A program made the translations under genes and the position numbers. The notes beneath the pieces were generated by a model. The model saw only the letters and a list, made by a program, of their open reading frames with translations, ran no database searches and had not been told where the DNA came from. Shown here in pieces: positions 1 through 6,398 of a stretch of DNA of 20,550 nt. Location of the stretch: the NCBI GenBank assembly GCA_028719045.1, contig JAQULD010000013.1:1-20550 (forward strand), written 5' to 3'. The stretch comes from Candidatus Omnitrophota bacterium (GTDB lineage Bacteria > Omnitrophota > Koll11 > Gygaellales > Profunditerraquicolaceae). Each line of letters begins with the position of its first letter. Position 1 is the first letter of the stretch.

Positions 1-2
1 GA

Positions 3-614
3 AAAAGTAAATTGACCAAGGGCGAACTTAAAAGGCAAAGAGACGCCCTTAAGCAATATGAACGGTATCTGCCTACTCTGCAGCTTAAAAAACAACCGGT
101 ACAGATTGAGATTTCCCGCCAGAACGCGCTGTTAGAGGAAAAACTAAATAACGAGCAGAACAAAAGGAAAGCGGTTGAGTCTTGGGCGGGTTTATTCGCC
201 GACCAAAAGATAAATATCGGAGCGCTGGTTAAGCTTACAAATACCGTCAAGGGTTTAAGGAATATCGCGGGAGTGGAGTTGCCGGTATTTATCCGCGCGG
301 AGTTTACGATATCGGAATACGATCTTTTTTTGACGCCTCCCTGGGTTGATTCTGCGGTGGAGAGCGTGAAAATGCTTGTCTGGCTGCGGGAAGAAACCGC
401 GGTGGTCCGGGAAGGCCTCCGGATACTTAAACAGGAACTGCGTACCACCTCTCAAAGAGTCAATCTTTTTGAAAAAGTAAAGATCCCCGCGGCGGAAGAA
501 GCGATACGCCTGATAAAGATCTATATCGGAGACCAGATGGCAAGCGCGGTCGGCCATAGTAAAATGGCAAAGCGCAAGATCGAAGAGGTTGAGCTGGAAG
601 GGGCGGTTTTATGA
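3..614 (+). CDS. ntpD: V-type ATP synthase subunit D (5' end outside window)
   Basis: Central-stalk (rotor shaft) subunit of a V/A-type ATPase, coupling the catalytic A3B3 head to the membrane ring. The N-terminus has the family signature LTKGELKRQRDALKQYERYL followed by PTLQLKKQ, and the rest is the long alpha-helical (coiled-coil) protein expected, with a C-terminal SKMAKRKIEE helix. The first possible start in the window is TTG at base 12, but no ribosome binding site precedes it, the frame stays open to the left edge, and relatives carry a few residues before the LTK motif. I therefore treat the gene as starting just outside the window. About 200 residues are visible, close to the usual 200-215. 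Its TGA stop overlaps the start of subunit I by four bases, so the two are translationally coupled. Family assignment is firm; the exact start is unknown. Confidence 0.93.
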   Translation, partial: KSKLTKGELKRQRDALKQYERYLPTLQLKKQPVQIEISRQNALLEEKLNNEQNKRKAVESWAGLFADQKINIGALVKLTNTVKGLRNIAGVELPVFIRAEFTISEYDLFLTPPWVDSAVESVKMLVWLREETAVVREGLRILKQELRTTSQRVNLFEKVKIPAAEEAIRLIKIYIGDQMASAVGHSKMAKRKIEEVELEGAVL

Positions 615-2380
615 TCGTGCCGATGAAAAAGATCACGATCCTTACTCAAGGTAAAGACGCTGATCCGGCATTGCGCGGATTGCGGTCTTTGGGGCTCGTG
701 CATGTCGAGAGTCAGCAATTGCCTAAGGCAAAGAGCATCTCGGAGATTCAAGAAGACATCTCGCATATCTCTGAAGCGCTGGATATTTTAAACAAGCATG
801 AACCGGAGGGTAAATCAGGCGCGGAGGCCGCAAAAGAGGGCTGCGATTGGAAACTTACAGCTAAACAAATAATCGATCTGCATAAAAGGCTGGACCAGCT
901 TCGGGAGTATTCTAAAATAATGGACCAGAATATCAGCGAATGGCAGGGGTGGGGAGATTTTGACCCTGACGCGTTAAGGCTGTTGGCTGAAAAGAGTATT
1001 CATCTGCGGCTCTACAGAATACCCGAGAAAGAATTAAAAAATATCCCGGAAGGCCTGATACTGGAAAAGTTATCCGGAGAAAAAGGCATGGTCAATTGCG
1101 CGATTATATCCCGGAAAAGATTGGAAATTCCTTTCAAGGAACTCTCCTTGCCCAAAATGAGCCTCTCTAAAATGAAACAAAGGGCCGCGGAAGACACGCG
1201 TATGATAGATGTCGTTATAAAAGATATACAAAAGTTTATACCCTGCCGCAAGCAATTGTTCCAGTCAAAGCTGGAATTGGAAAAAGAGTTGGAATTCCAG
1301 GAAGTTTTATACGGCATGGGCCGGGAAAGAAACCTGGCATATTTGCAGGGATATATCCCTGCTGACGGAGTCGAAACTATCCTGAATACCGCAAATAAGG
1401 AAAAATGGGGAGTCTTAACGCAAGAGCCTCAAGAAACGGATGATGTGCCTACTTTGATCCGTAATCCCCGCTGGATAAGCCTCATCAATCCCGTGTTTAA
1501 GCTCCTTGAAATAATCCCGGGCTACCGCGAGCTCGATATAAGCTTGTTCTTTCTGATTTTTTTCTCTATTTTCTTCGGCATACTGATTGGGGATGCCGGC
1601 TACGGGCTGATATATTTGCTGCTGGCATTTTTTGCCCATAAGAAAATGCGGGGCAAGATAAAGGATAGCACGGTATTTTTCACCTTTTACCTTTTAAGCA
1701 GCTGCGCTATTGTATGGGGCCTGTTGACGGGCTCTTTCTTCGGACAGGAATGGTTCGCCAGGACAGGTCTAAAGCCGCTTTTGCCGGCATTGAATGATGC
1801 CAAATTCATGCAGGCCTTTTGTTTTTTTCTGGGCGCTTTGCATCTTTCCCTGGCCCATTCATGGAGGGCCCTGCTTAAACTGCCTTCTTTAACGGCACTG
1901 GCGGATATCGGATGGATCTGCGTGCTTTGGAGCGCTTTTTTCTTTGCCAAGATGCTGATCCTGGGAGATGCCCTGCCGGGTTTTGCCAAATGGATACTTT
2001 TTTCCGGGATGGGCCTTGTGATTTTATTTACGAATCCGCAGAGAAATATTTTCAAAGGTATCGGCGAAGGCCTGGGGACGCTGGCTTTAAGCCTTATGAA
2101 CAATTTTACGGATGTTGTTTCCTATGTGCGTCTTTTTGCCGTGGGTATGGCCGGCATGGCGATCGCGCAGACCTGTAATAGCATGTCCGCGAGCGTAAAC
2201 ACCGGAGGGTTATTGTTTCTAGCCGCGAGCGTGGCGGTCCTCGTTATCGGCCACGCCTTAAACATAATCCTGGGTCCGATGTCGGTCCTGGTGCACGGTG
2301 TCAGGCTCAATGTGCTGGAATTTTCCGGCCATGCCAGTTTAACCTGGAGCGGCCGTGCGTACAAGCCGCTTAAACAATGA
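611..2380 (+). CDS. ntpI: V-type ATP synthase subunit I (subunit a homologue)
   Basis: Membrane stator subunit that forms the ion half-channels against the K ring. The N-terminal half (residues 1-290) is soluble and helical and contains the LQGYIPADG motif typical of the family near residue 245. The C-terminal half has seven or eight hydrophobic segments, including the FGILIGDAGYG motif. The essential arginine is visible as R507 in SYVRLFAVGMAGMA. At 589 residues it is slightly shorter than the usual 600-660. The start ATG overlaps the subunit D stop (ATGA) and has a GGAAGGGG-like ribosome binding site just upstream; an in-frame ATG at 623 is an alternative. It lies between D and K, as in the E-A-B-D-I-K operons known from spirochaetes and chlamydiae. 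Confidence 0.95.
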   Translation: MIVPMKKITILTQGKDADPALRGLRSLGLVHVESQQLPKAKSISEIQEDISHISEALDILNKHEPEGKSGAEAAKEGCDWKLTAKQIIDLHKRLDQLREYSKIMDQNISEWQGWGDFDPDALRLLAEKSIHLRLYRIPEKELKNIPEGLILEKLSGEKGMVNCAIISRKRLEIPFKELSLPKMSLSKMKQRAAEDTRMIDVVIKDIQKFIPCRKQLFQSKLELEKELEFQEVLYGMGRERNLAYLQGYIPADGVETILNTANKEKWGVLTQEPQETDDVPTLIRNPRWISLINPVFKLLEIIPGYRELDISLFFLIFFSIFFGILIGDAGYGLIYLLLAFFAHKKMRGKIKDSTVFFTFYLLSSCAIVWGLLTGSFFGQEWFARTGLKPLLPALNDAKFMQAFCFFLGALHLSLAHSWRALLKLPSLTALADIGWICVLWSAFFFAKMLILGDALPGFAKWILFSGMGLVILFTNPQRNIFKGIGEGLGTLALSLMNNFTDVVSYVRLFAVGMAGMAIAQTCNSMSASVNTGGLLFLAASVAVLVIGHALNIILGPMSVLVHGVRLNVLEFSGHASLTWSGRAYKPLKQ

Positions 2381-2473
2381 TCAATCCCTCGTTTAGGCTC
2401 ACCCCCAAGATCTCCAGCGGTATTTTTGGGGTAATCTTCGGATAATTTACGGACAGTAAAACGAGGGTAAATT
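2381..2473 (+). other. Putative structured intercistronic RNA before ntpK
   Basis: This 93-base stretch between the subunit I stop and the ntpK ribosome binding site can be folded by eye into three stems. The outer stem pairs CCCTCGTTTA (2386-2395) with TAAAACGAGGG (2457-2467), with one bulged A. Inside it, 2401-2411 pairs with 2422-2432 (one mismatch, one G-T). A short ATC-TTCG-GAT hairpin at 2434-2443 carries a C(UUCG)G-type tetraloop. The arrangement resembles a three-way junction ending six bases before the AGGAGG at 2474. The repeats are seen directly. That it is a functional leader, translation enhancer or processing site is inference. It does not match any riboswitch I recognise, and it lacks the T-run of a terminator. 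Confidence 0.45.
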
Positions 2474-2485
2474 AGGAGGATGGCA

Positions 2486-2944
2486 ATGGATGGGAATTTG
2501 GCGCTTCAATTTAAAGATCTGGGATTAAGCCTTGTGCTTGCTTTTTCCGCGTGCGGTTCCGGGATAGGGGCGGGGATCGCAGGTATGAGCGCAATAGGAG
2601 CGTGGAAGAAAAACTACGCGCAAAACAAGACGGCATCGTTTATGCTGGTGGCATTTGTCGGAGCTCCGCTTACGCAGACCATTTACGGCATGATAGTAAT
2701 GAACAAGATGTATGAGCTCGCTGCCAAAGGCCAGTATTTGTGGGGTATAGGTGCGTTTTGCGGCCTGGCCATCGGTTTGTCGGCGTATTGGCAGGGAAAA
2801 TGCGCGGCCTGCGCCTGCGATGCCATGGGAGAAACCGGTAAAGGGTTCGGTAATTACCTGGTGGTTTTGGGTATGACCGAAACCGTCGCGCTTTTCGTAA
2901 TGGCTTTTACGCTTGGGATCCTGGGAAAGCTCGCGGGTTCATAA
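2486..2944 (+). CDS. ntpK: V-type ATP synthase subunit K (proteolipid c ring)
   Basis: Rotor-ring proteolipid with four membrane helices (two fused hairpins), the usual size for V-type K. I place the start at ATG 2486, because AGGAGG at 2474-2479 is then six bases away; the in-frame ATG at 2480 directly abuts that site. The protein has 152 residues. Counting from the 2486 start, the first hairpin contains GSGIGAGIAGMSAIG and PLTQTIYG (T63, Q64). The second contains WQGK (Q103) and MTETVALF, with ion-binding E132. In E. hirae NtpK the equivalents T64, Q65, Q110 and E139 bind Na+, so Na+ coupling is plausible. Position L61 of that site appears to be Ala here. It is unusually rich in cysteine, including CAACAC in the second hairpin. 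Confidence 0.94.
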   Translation: MDGNLALQFKDLGLSLVLAFSACGSGIGAGIAGMSAIGAWKKNYAQNKTASFMLVAFVGAPLTQTIYGMIVMNKMYELAAKGQYLWGIGAFCGLAIGLSAYWQGKCAACACDAMGETGKGFGNYLVVLGMTETVALFVMAFTLGILGKLAGS

Positions 2945-2953
2945 TAAGAAATA

Positions 2954-2982
2954 TTGCCTACTGCCGGCTTTTGATTTATAAT
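2954..2982 (+). promoter_or_regulatory. Sigma70-like promoter for tRNA-Val
   Basis: TTGCCT (2954-2959) and a perfect TATAAT (2977-2982) are separated by exactly 17 bases, predicting a start near 2989, about 28 bases before the tRNA. It also drives the small gene at 3135 if transcription continues, since no terminator is seen between them. Confidence 0.7.
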
Positions 2983-3016
2983 TAATAAACCTTAAAATTG
3001 GAAAATCACTGTAAAC

Positions 3017-3093
3017 GGGCGGTTAGTTCAGCTGGTTAGAACGTCTCTCTTACACAGAGAAGGTCAGGGGTCCGAGTCCTCTACCGCCCACCA
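3017..3093 (+). tRNA. tRNA-Val (anticodon TAC)
   Basis: Complete cloverleaf. The acceptor stem GGGCGGT (3017-3023) pairs with ACCGCCC (3083-3089), followed by discriminator A and an encoded CCA (3091-3093). D stem is GTTC/GAAC. The anticodon stem TCTCT/AGAGA encloses loop CTTACAC, with anticodon TAC at 3051-3053, reading GUA and related Val codons. The T arm is present with a short variable loop. The CCA end is encoded here, unlike in the tRNA-Asp downstream. Confidence 0.96.
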
Positions 3094-3134
3094 TTTAAAA
3101 AAAACACTTAAAACAAACAAAGGAGCGCGATTTT

Positions 3135-3353
3135 ATGGCGGAATGTCCCTTATTGGCCAATTGTATCTTTTTTAACGATAGAATGGCGCAAATGCCGAAA
3201 ACGGCGGAAATGATGAAATCTAGGTTCTGTAAGAACGATAATTCTCATTGCGCCAGGTTCATAGTTTGCACCACCCTTGGCAAAGACAAGGTTCCGTCTG
3301 ACCTGTTCCCCGGAGAGATTGAAGTTGCCAGGGTAATTATCGGCAAAAAGTAG
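3135..3353 (+). CDS. Small five-cysteine conserved-type protein, function unknown
   Basis: A 72-residue protein with a good ribosome binding site (AAAGGAG ending at 3125, nine bases before ATG). Cysteines are at 4, 10, 32, 39 and 45 in the pattern C-x5-C ... C-x6-C-x5-C, with a conserved-looking MAECPLLANCIFFNDRM start and a charged C-terminus. It has no signal peptide or membrane helix. From memory it resembles small uncharacterised proteins of anaerobic deltaproteobacteria with the same MAECPLL start and spacing, so I think it is real. The cysteines could bind a metal or an Fe-S cluster, but nothing shows this directly. It sits 41 bases after tRNA-Val with no terminator between, so it is probably transcribed from the tRNA promoter. 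Confidence 0.78.
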   Translation: MAECPLLANCIFFNDRMAQMPKTAEMMKSRFCKNDNSHCARFIVCTTLGKDKVPSDLFPGEIEVARVIIGKK

Positions 3354-3381
3354 GCGTATTTTTACGCACGATAAAAAGTTA

Positions 3382-3410
3382 TTGTAAATAAAGGGTTTTT
3401 AAGCTACAAT
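3382..3410 (+). promoter_or_regulatory. Sigma70-like promoter for tRNA-Asp
   Basis: TTGTAA (3382-3387) and TACAAT (3405-3410) are 17 bases apart, giving a predicted start near 3417, about ten bases before the tRNA. It lies downstream of the small gene, so tRNA-Asp appears to have its own promoter. Confidence 0.62.
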
Positions 3411-3426
3411 TTAAAGTCTGAAATTT

Positions 3427-3502
3427 GGGGTCGTAGTGTAGCCCGGTTTAACACGTCGCCCTGTCACGGCGAAGATCGCGGGTCCAAATCCCGTCGACCC
3501 CG
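3427..3502 (+). tRNA. tRNA-Asp (anticodon GTC)
   Basis: The acceptor stem GGGGTCG (3427-3433) pairs with CGACCCC (3495-3501), discriminator G3502. D stem is GTGT/ACAC with an 11-base loop. The anticodon stem TCGCC/GGCGA encloses loop CTGTCAC, with anticodon GTC at 3463-3465. No CCA is encoded (TTA follows), so the end must be added by CCA transferase. Confidence 0.95.
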
Positions 3503-3525
3503 TTAACCTTTCCCGACAGCATCTC

Positions 3526-3554
3526 AAGCACCCATTCCCGGGTGCTTTTTTATT
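3526..3554 (+). terminator. Intrinsic terminator after tRNA-Asp
   Basis: Perfect 8-bp stem AAGCACCC (3526-3533) / GGGTGCTT (3540-3547) with a six-base loop, followed by a run of six T and then ATT. It ends the tRNA transcript and isolates the efflux operon that follows. Confidence 0.88.
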
Positions 3555-3568
3555 CCTCCCGATTCTTC

Positions 3569-3597
3569 TTGACAAAACCGGCGGGATTTAATAAAAT
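3569..3597 (+). promoter_or_regulatory. Promoter of the tetR-efflux operon
   Basis: A perfect TTGACA (3569-3574) and TAAAAT (3592-3597) with a 17-base spacer, immediately after the terminator. The last two bases of the -10 box overlap the palindrome at 3596-3615, so a bound repressor would block RNA polymerase. Confidence 0.78.
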
Positions 3598-3615
3598 GTG
3601 AATATAAATTCACAT
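3596..3615. promoter_or_regulatory. Candidate TetR operator palindrome
   Basis: Perfect 8-bp inverted repeat ATGTGAAT-ataa-ATTCACAT covering the end of the -10 box and the predicted transcription start. Size, symmetry and position fit an operator for the TetR-family protein encoded just downstream, implying autorepression and control of the whole efflux operon. The palindrome is seen directly; binding by this protein is inferred. Confidence 0.72.
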
Positions 3616-3637
3616 AATTAAAAAATCCTTTTATAAC

Positions 3638-4237
3638 ATGGCAGCTAAAAAATTGAAAACCGGAATAAGGAAAGCCCAGATCACCGCGGCAGCCCTTGAG
3701 GTCATTGCCGAAAACGGGCTTAGCGGCCTTACGATTTCGGCTATCGCAAAAAAAGTGGGCATAGCCAATGGTAATATTTACCGGCATTTCAAGGATAAGA
3801 ATTCTGTTATCGATGAAATCATATCCGGCATAGGCGCAAGCCTTGAAAGGATAATAAAAGACGCGCGCCTGGCCCATGGATCGCCTCTTTACTGCCTGGA
3901 GGATATCTTCCTTAAACATCTGGAGTACCTGGAAAAAAATAAAGCCATCCCTAAAATAGTTTTCTCGGAACAGATGTATTCCGCGCAAACCCATTTTTCC
4001 AAAAACTTAAAAAACAATATATCCGGATACCTCTTAAGGATAAAAGAAATACTGCGTAAGGGCGTAGAGGATAAAATATTCGAGCGCAGCCTGGATATCG
4101 AATCCGCGGCTGTCGCTTTTGTGGGCCTTATACAGTCAACGGCTTTACAATGGGTTTTGTCCGGATATTCTTTTTCTCCTAAATCAAGAAGCAAAAAAAT
4201 ATGGCAGATATATTCAAAAGGAATACTCTCAAGGTAA
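3638..4237 (+). CDS. TetR-family transcriptional repressor
   Basis: Cytoplasmic ligand-responsive repressor of 199 residues, the usual TetR size. The N-terminal DNA-binding domain (about residues 10-60) has the typical helix-turn-helix with GLSGLTISAIAKKVGIANG followed by NIYRHFKDKNSVIDEI. The C-terminal helical ligand/dimerisation domain is variable as expected, so the inducer cannot be read from sequence. It is the first gene of the efflux operon and sits behind a strong promoter overlapped by a perfect palindrome, the standard self-repressing layout. Its 3' end overlaps the tolC-like gene by 37 bases in another frame, so expression of both is tied. E. coli CecR (YbiH) is a TetR-family regulator of the comparable ybhGFSR operon. 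Family is certain; specificity unknown. Confidence 0.92.
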   Translation: MAAKKLKTGIRKAQITAAALEVIAENGLSGLTISAIAKKVGIANGNIYRHFKDKNSVIDEIISGIGASLERIIKDARLAHGSPLYCLEDIFLKHLEYLEKNKAIPKIVFSEQMYSAQTHFSKNLKNNISGYLLRIKEILRKGVEDKIFERSLDIESAAVAFVGLIQSTALQWVLSGYSFSPKSRSKKIWQIYSKGILSR

Positions 4238-5577
4238 TAATAATCGCCCTTTCGGTTTTTACCGCTTTTAGCGCCTTCTGCGAAGAACCTAAAACCAAAG
4301 AGCCGGATGCTTTGTCCCTTGAGGACGCTGTCAGCCTTGCCTTTAAGAACAACCGCGATATCCTTATACAAGAAAACGAAATTAAAGCCGCGCAGGCCGG
4401 TATTCTGGATGCCCGCAGCGCGTTTTTGCCCAAACTGAATGTAAACGCCGGGTATACCCGTAATGGCGCGATCTTAAGTGTGCCTGCCGCCCAAAACACG
4501 AAAAAAGACATCGGAGTTTTTACCGGATATAAAAATGACAACATTGTGGGGATGGAAATGACCCAGGAGATATATAACGGAGGGAAAAATACGGCGAACC
4601 TGCGGCAGAAAGAGGTCGGCCTCAGGATATCAGAACAAACATTATCCGCAGCTAAACTGCAAGTCGAGTTTGAGACAAAAAGGCTTTTTTACGGCCTGCT
4701 ATTGGCATACGAGACCGAACGCATCGCCGCTTCCCTGGTCGGGCAGGCAAAATCGCATTATGATGATGTTTTGAAGAAATATGAAGAAGGTACCTCTTCG
4801 CGGTTTGACCTGCTGCAGTCCAAGGTCCAGCTTTCAAAACTTTACCCGGAGTTGATAAAAGCGAAAAATGCGGTCAATCTGATCTCCGCGGAATTAAAAA
4901 AACTCCTGGGTTTAAAGATCGACGGGCCTGTAGTTCTAAAAGGAAAACTCGAGTACTGCCCTGTAGCGATAAAAGAAGGGGAATTCCTTAAATCCGCTTA
5001 TCTGAACAAGCCGGAAATGATGCTTGAGTTATTAGGTGTCGATTTAAACTCCTGGAATATCCAGACAGCAAAAGCGGGGGGCAGGCCGCAGGTAACTTCG
5101 AGCCTGGGATATAGTTACAGGTCCAATGACCTGGGCGATATGTTCAATGCCAGGCACAATAACTGGAGCGCGGGTTTTTCGGTGAACATCCCGGTCTTTG
5201 ACGGTTTTTCCACAAAAGCGAAAGTGGATGCCGCAAAAGCCAGGTACGCGCAGGCGGTCTTAAGCCGGGACAATTTAACCGAGCAGATAGCCGTGGATAT
5301 ACGCAAAGCCTGTCTCGATTTAAAGCAGGCGGAAGCGATCATAGATTCGCAGAAAGACAATATAGGCGAAGCGAAAGAAGCGCTAAAGATCGCCGAGGTC
5401 AGTTACGATAACGGAGAGGGCACGAATCTGGAGGTGCTGGATGCCGAGGTGTCTTTAAGCCAGGTGGAAAAAAATCTTTCCGAAGGCATATATGATTACC
5501 TTATGGCTAAAGCCTATCTTGAGCGTACAACGGGAAAATTATTTTCACGGGAGGCATGGGATGAAAAAAAAGATTAA
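4201..5577 (+). CDS. TolC-family outer-membrane efflux protein
   Basis: Outer-membrane channel forming the exit duct of a tripartite exporter. The 458 residues match the family length. Residues 1-29 form a signal peptide (charged MADIFKRN, then a hydrophobic core to about AFSAFC). The position before that Cys is Phe, so a lipobox is not satisfied and signal peptidase I cleavage is expected. The mature part has the two related outer-membrane efflux repeats, each starting with SLEDAVSLAFKNN-like or RPQVTSSLGYSYR-like segments, followed by long helices rich in Ala, Gln and Lys. The start at 4201 lies inside tetR; no in-frame start follows before the signal peptide, and only a weak AAGAAG precedes it, so translation probably depends on coupling to tetR. 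The adaptor gene overlaps its 3' end. Confidence 0.92.
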   Translation: MADIFKRNTLKVIIIALSVFTAFSAFCEEPKTKEPDALSLEDAVSLAFKNNRDILIQENEIKAAQAGILDARSAFLPKLNVNAGYTRNGAILSVPAAQNTKKDIGVFTGYKNDNIVGMEMTQEIYNGGKNTANLRQKEVGLRISEQTLSAAKLQVEFETKRLFYGLLLAYETERIAASLVGQAKSHYDDVLKKYEEGTSSRFDLLQSKVQLSKLYPELIKAKNAVNLISAELKKLLGLKIDGPVVLKGKLEYCPVAIKEGEFLKSAYLNKPEMMLELLGVDLNSWNIQTAKAGGRPQVTSSLGYSYRSNDLGDMFNARHNNWSAGFSVNIPVFDGFSTKAKVDAAKARYAQAVLSRDNLTEQIAVDIRKACLDLKQAEAIIDSQKDNIGEAKEALKIAEVSYDNGEGTNLEVLDAEVSLSQVEKNLSEGIYDYLMAKAYLERTTGKLFSREAWDEKKD

Positions 5578-6397
5578 GTTCGCGGTGTTGTTTTCCGTCG
5601 CGGCGTTAGCCTGCGCGGCGTCTTTTCTGTATTTCCAGCATAAGGGCGCCGGACAGAAAAAAGTTATAAAGGTTTCAGGCAATATCGAAGCCACAGAGGT
5701 GCGCCTCGCCTTCAGGGTTTCCGGAAAAATAAAAGAGCTGCTTACCGATGAAGGAAAAATGGTCGCAGCCAAAGACACGGTGGCAAGGCTGGAGACCGAT
5801 GAACTGATAAAGATAAAGGCGGAAGCGGAAGCGGCGTTAAAGGCCGCGGAATTTACCTATCAAAGGGCAAAAGAAGATTATGGCCGCCTGGAAAACCTTT
5901 TTCAGGCAGGGGCGATTTCCGCGCAGAAGCGCGACACGGCGAAGACCAGCGCGGAGAGCGCCAAGGCCAATGCCGATGCTCTGCGCGCCTCGCTTGAGTT
6001 AGCGGACACGAGGCTTGGGTTCGCTGATTTGACTTCCCCCCTGGAAGGGTTTGTCCTTACGAAAAGCGCCGAGGCCGGGGAAGTCGTTCAGCCGGGAGCT
6101 ACTGTTTATACCGTCGCCGACCTTAAGAATATCTGGCTTACCGCTTATATCAACGAAACGGATTTAGGAAGGGTAAAGCTTAATCAGGAAGCCGGCGTCG
6201 CTGTCGACACCTACCCCGGCAAGTTTTATAAAGGCAGGATTTCTTTCATTTCCCAGGAAGCGGAATTTACCCCCAAACAGATCCAGACTACCGAAGAACG
6301 GGTAAAACTCGTTTACAGGATAAAGATCATGCTGGATAACGAAAACCTGGAGCTTAAGCCGGGTATGCCCGCCGACGGATTTATCAAAACAGAATAA
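5561..6397 (+). CDS. HlyD/YbhG-like periplasmic adaptor (membrane fusion protein)
   Basis: Adaptor bridging the inner-membrane ABC transporter and the TolC-like channel. I choose ATG 5561 because GGGAGG (5549-5554) is six bases upstream and it begins with MKKKIKF plus a hydrophobic anchor (residues 5-25). An in-frame ATG at 5492 would add 23 unlikely residues. The protein has 278 residues. Order: membrane anchor, barrel-sandwich half (about 35-75, EVRLAFRVSGKIKELLTDEG), coiled-coil hairpin (about 78-145), second lipoyl half (about 150-185, APLEG-type TSPLEGFVLTKSAEAGEVV), then beta-barrel with the TPKQIQTTEERVKLVY motif near 237-252, characteristic of YbhG/YhiI-type adaptors. It overlaps the channel gene by 17 bases, and the ATPase starts one base after its stop. 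Confidence 0.93.
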   Translation: MKKKIKFAVLFSVAALACAASFLYFQHKGAGQKKVIKVSGNIEATEVRLAFRVSGKIKELLTDEGKMVAAKDTVARLETDELIKIKAEAEAALKAAEFTYQRAKEDYGRLENLFQAGAISAQKRDTAKTSAESAKANADALRASLELADTRLGFADLTSPLEGFVLTKSAEAGEVVQPGATVYTVADLKNIWLTAYINETDLGRVKLNQEAGVAVDTYPGKFYKGRISFISQEAEFTPKQIQTTEERVKLVYRIKIMLDNENLELKPGMPADGFIKTE

Positions 6398-6398
6398 T

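Noticed and set aside
1687..2103. Minus-strand open frame of 138 codons
   Set aside because: Antisense to the membrane part of subunit I, where conserved helices and R507 show the + strand is coding.
3354..3367. Hairpin GCGTA-TTTT-TACGC after the small five-Cys gene
   Set aside because: A perfect 5-bp stem but no T-run follows it (ACGATAAAAAG), so I do not call it a terminator.
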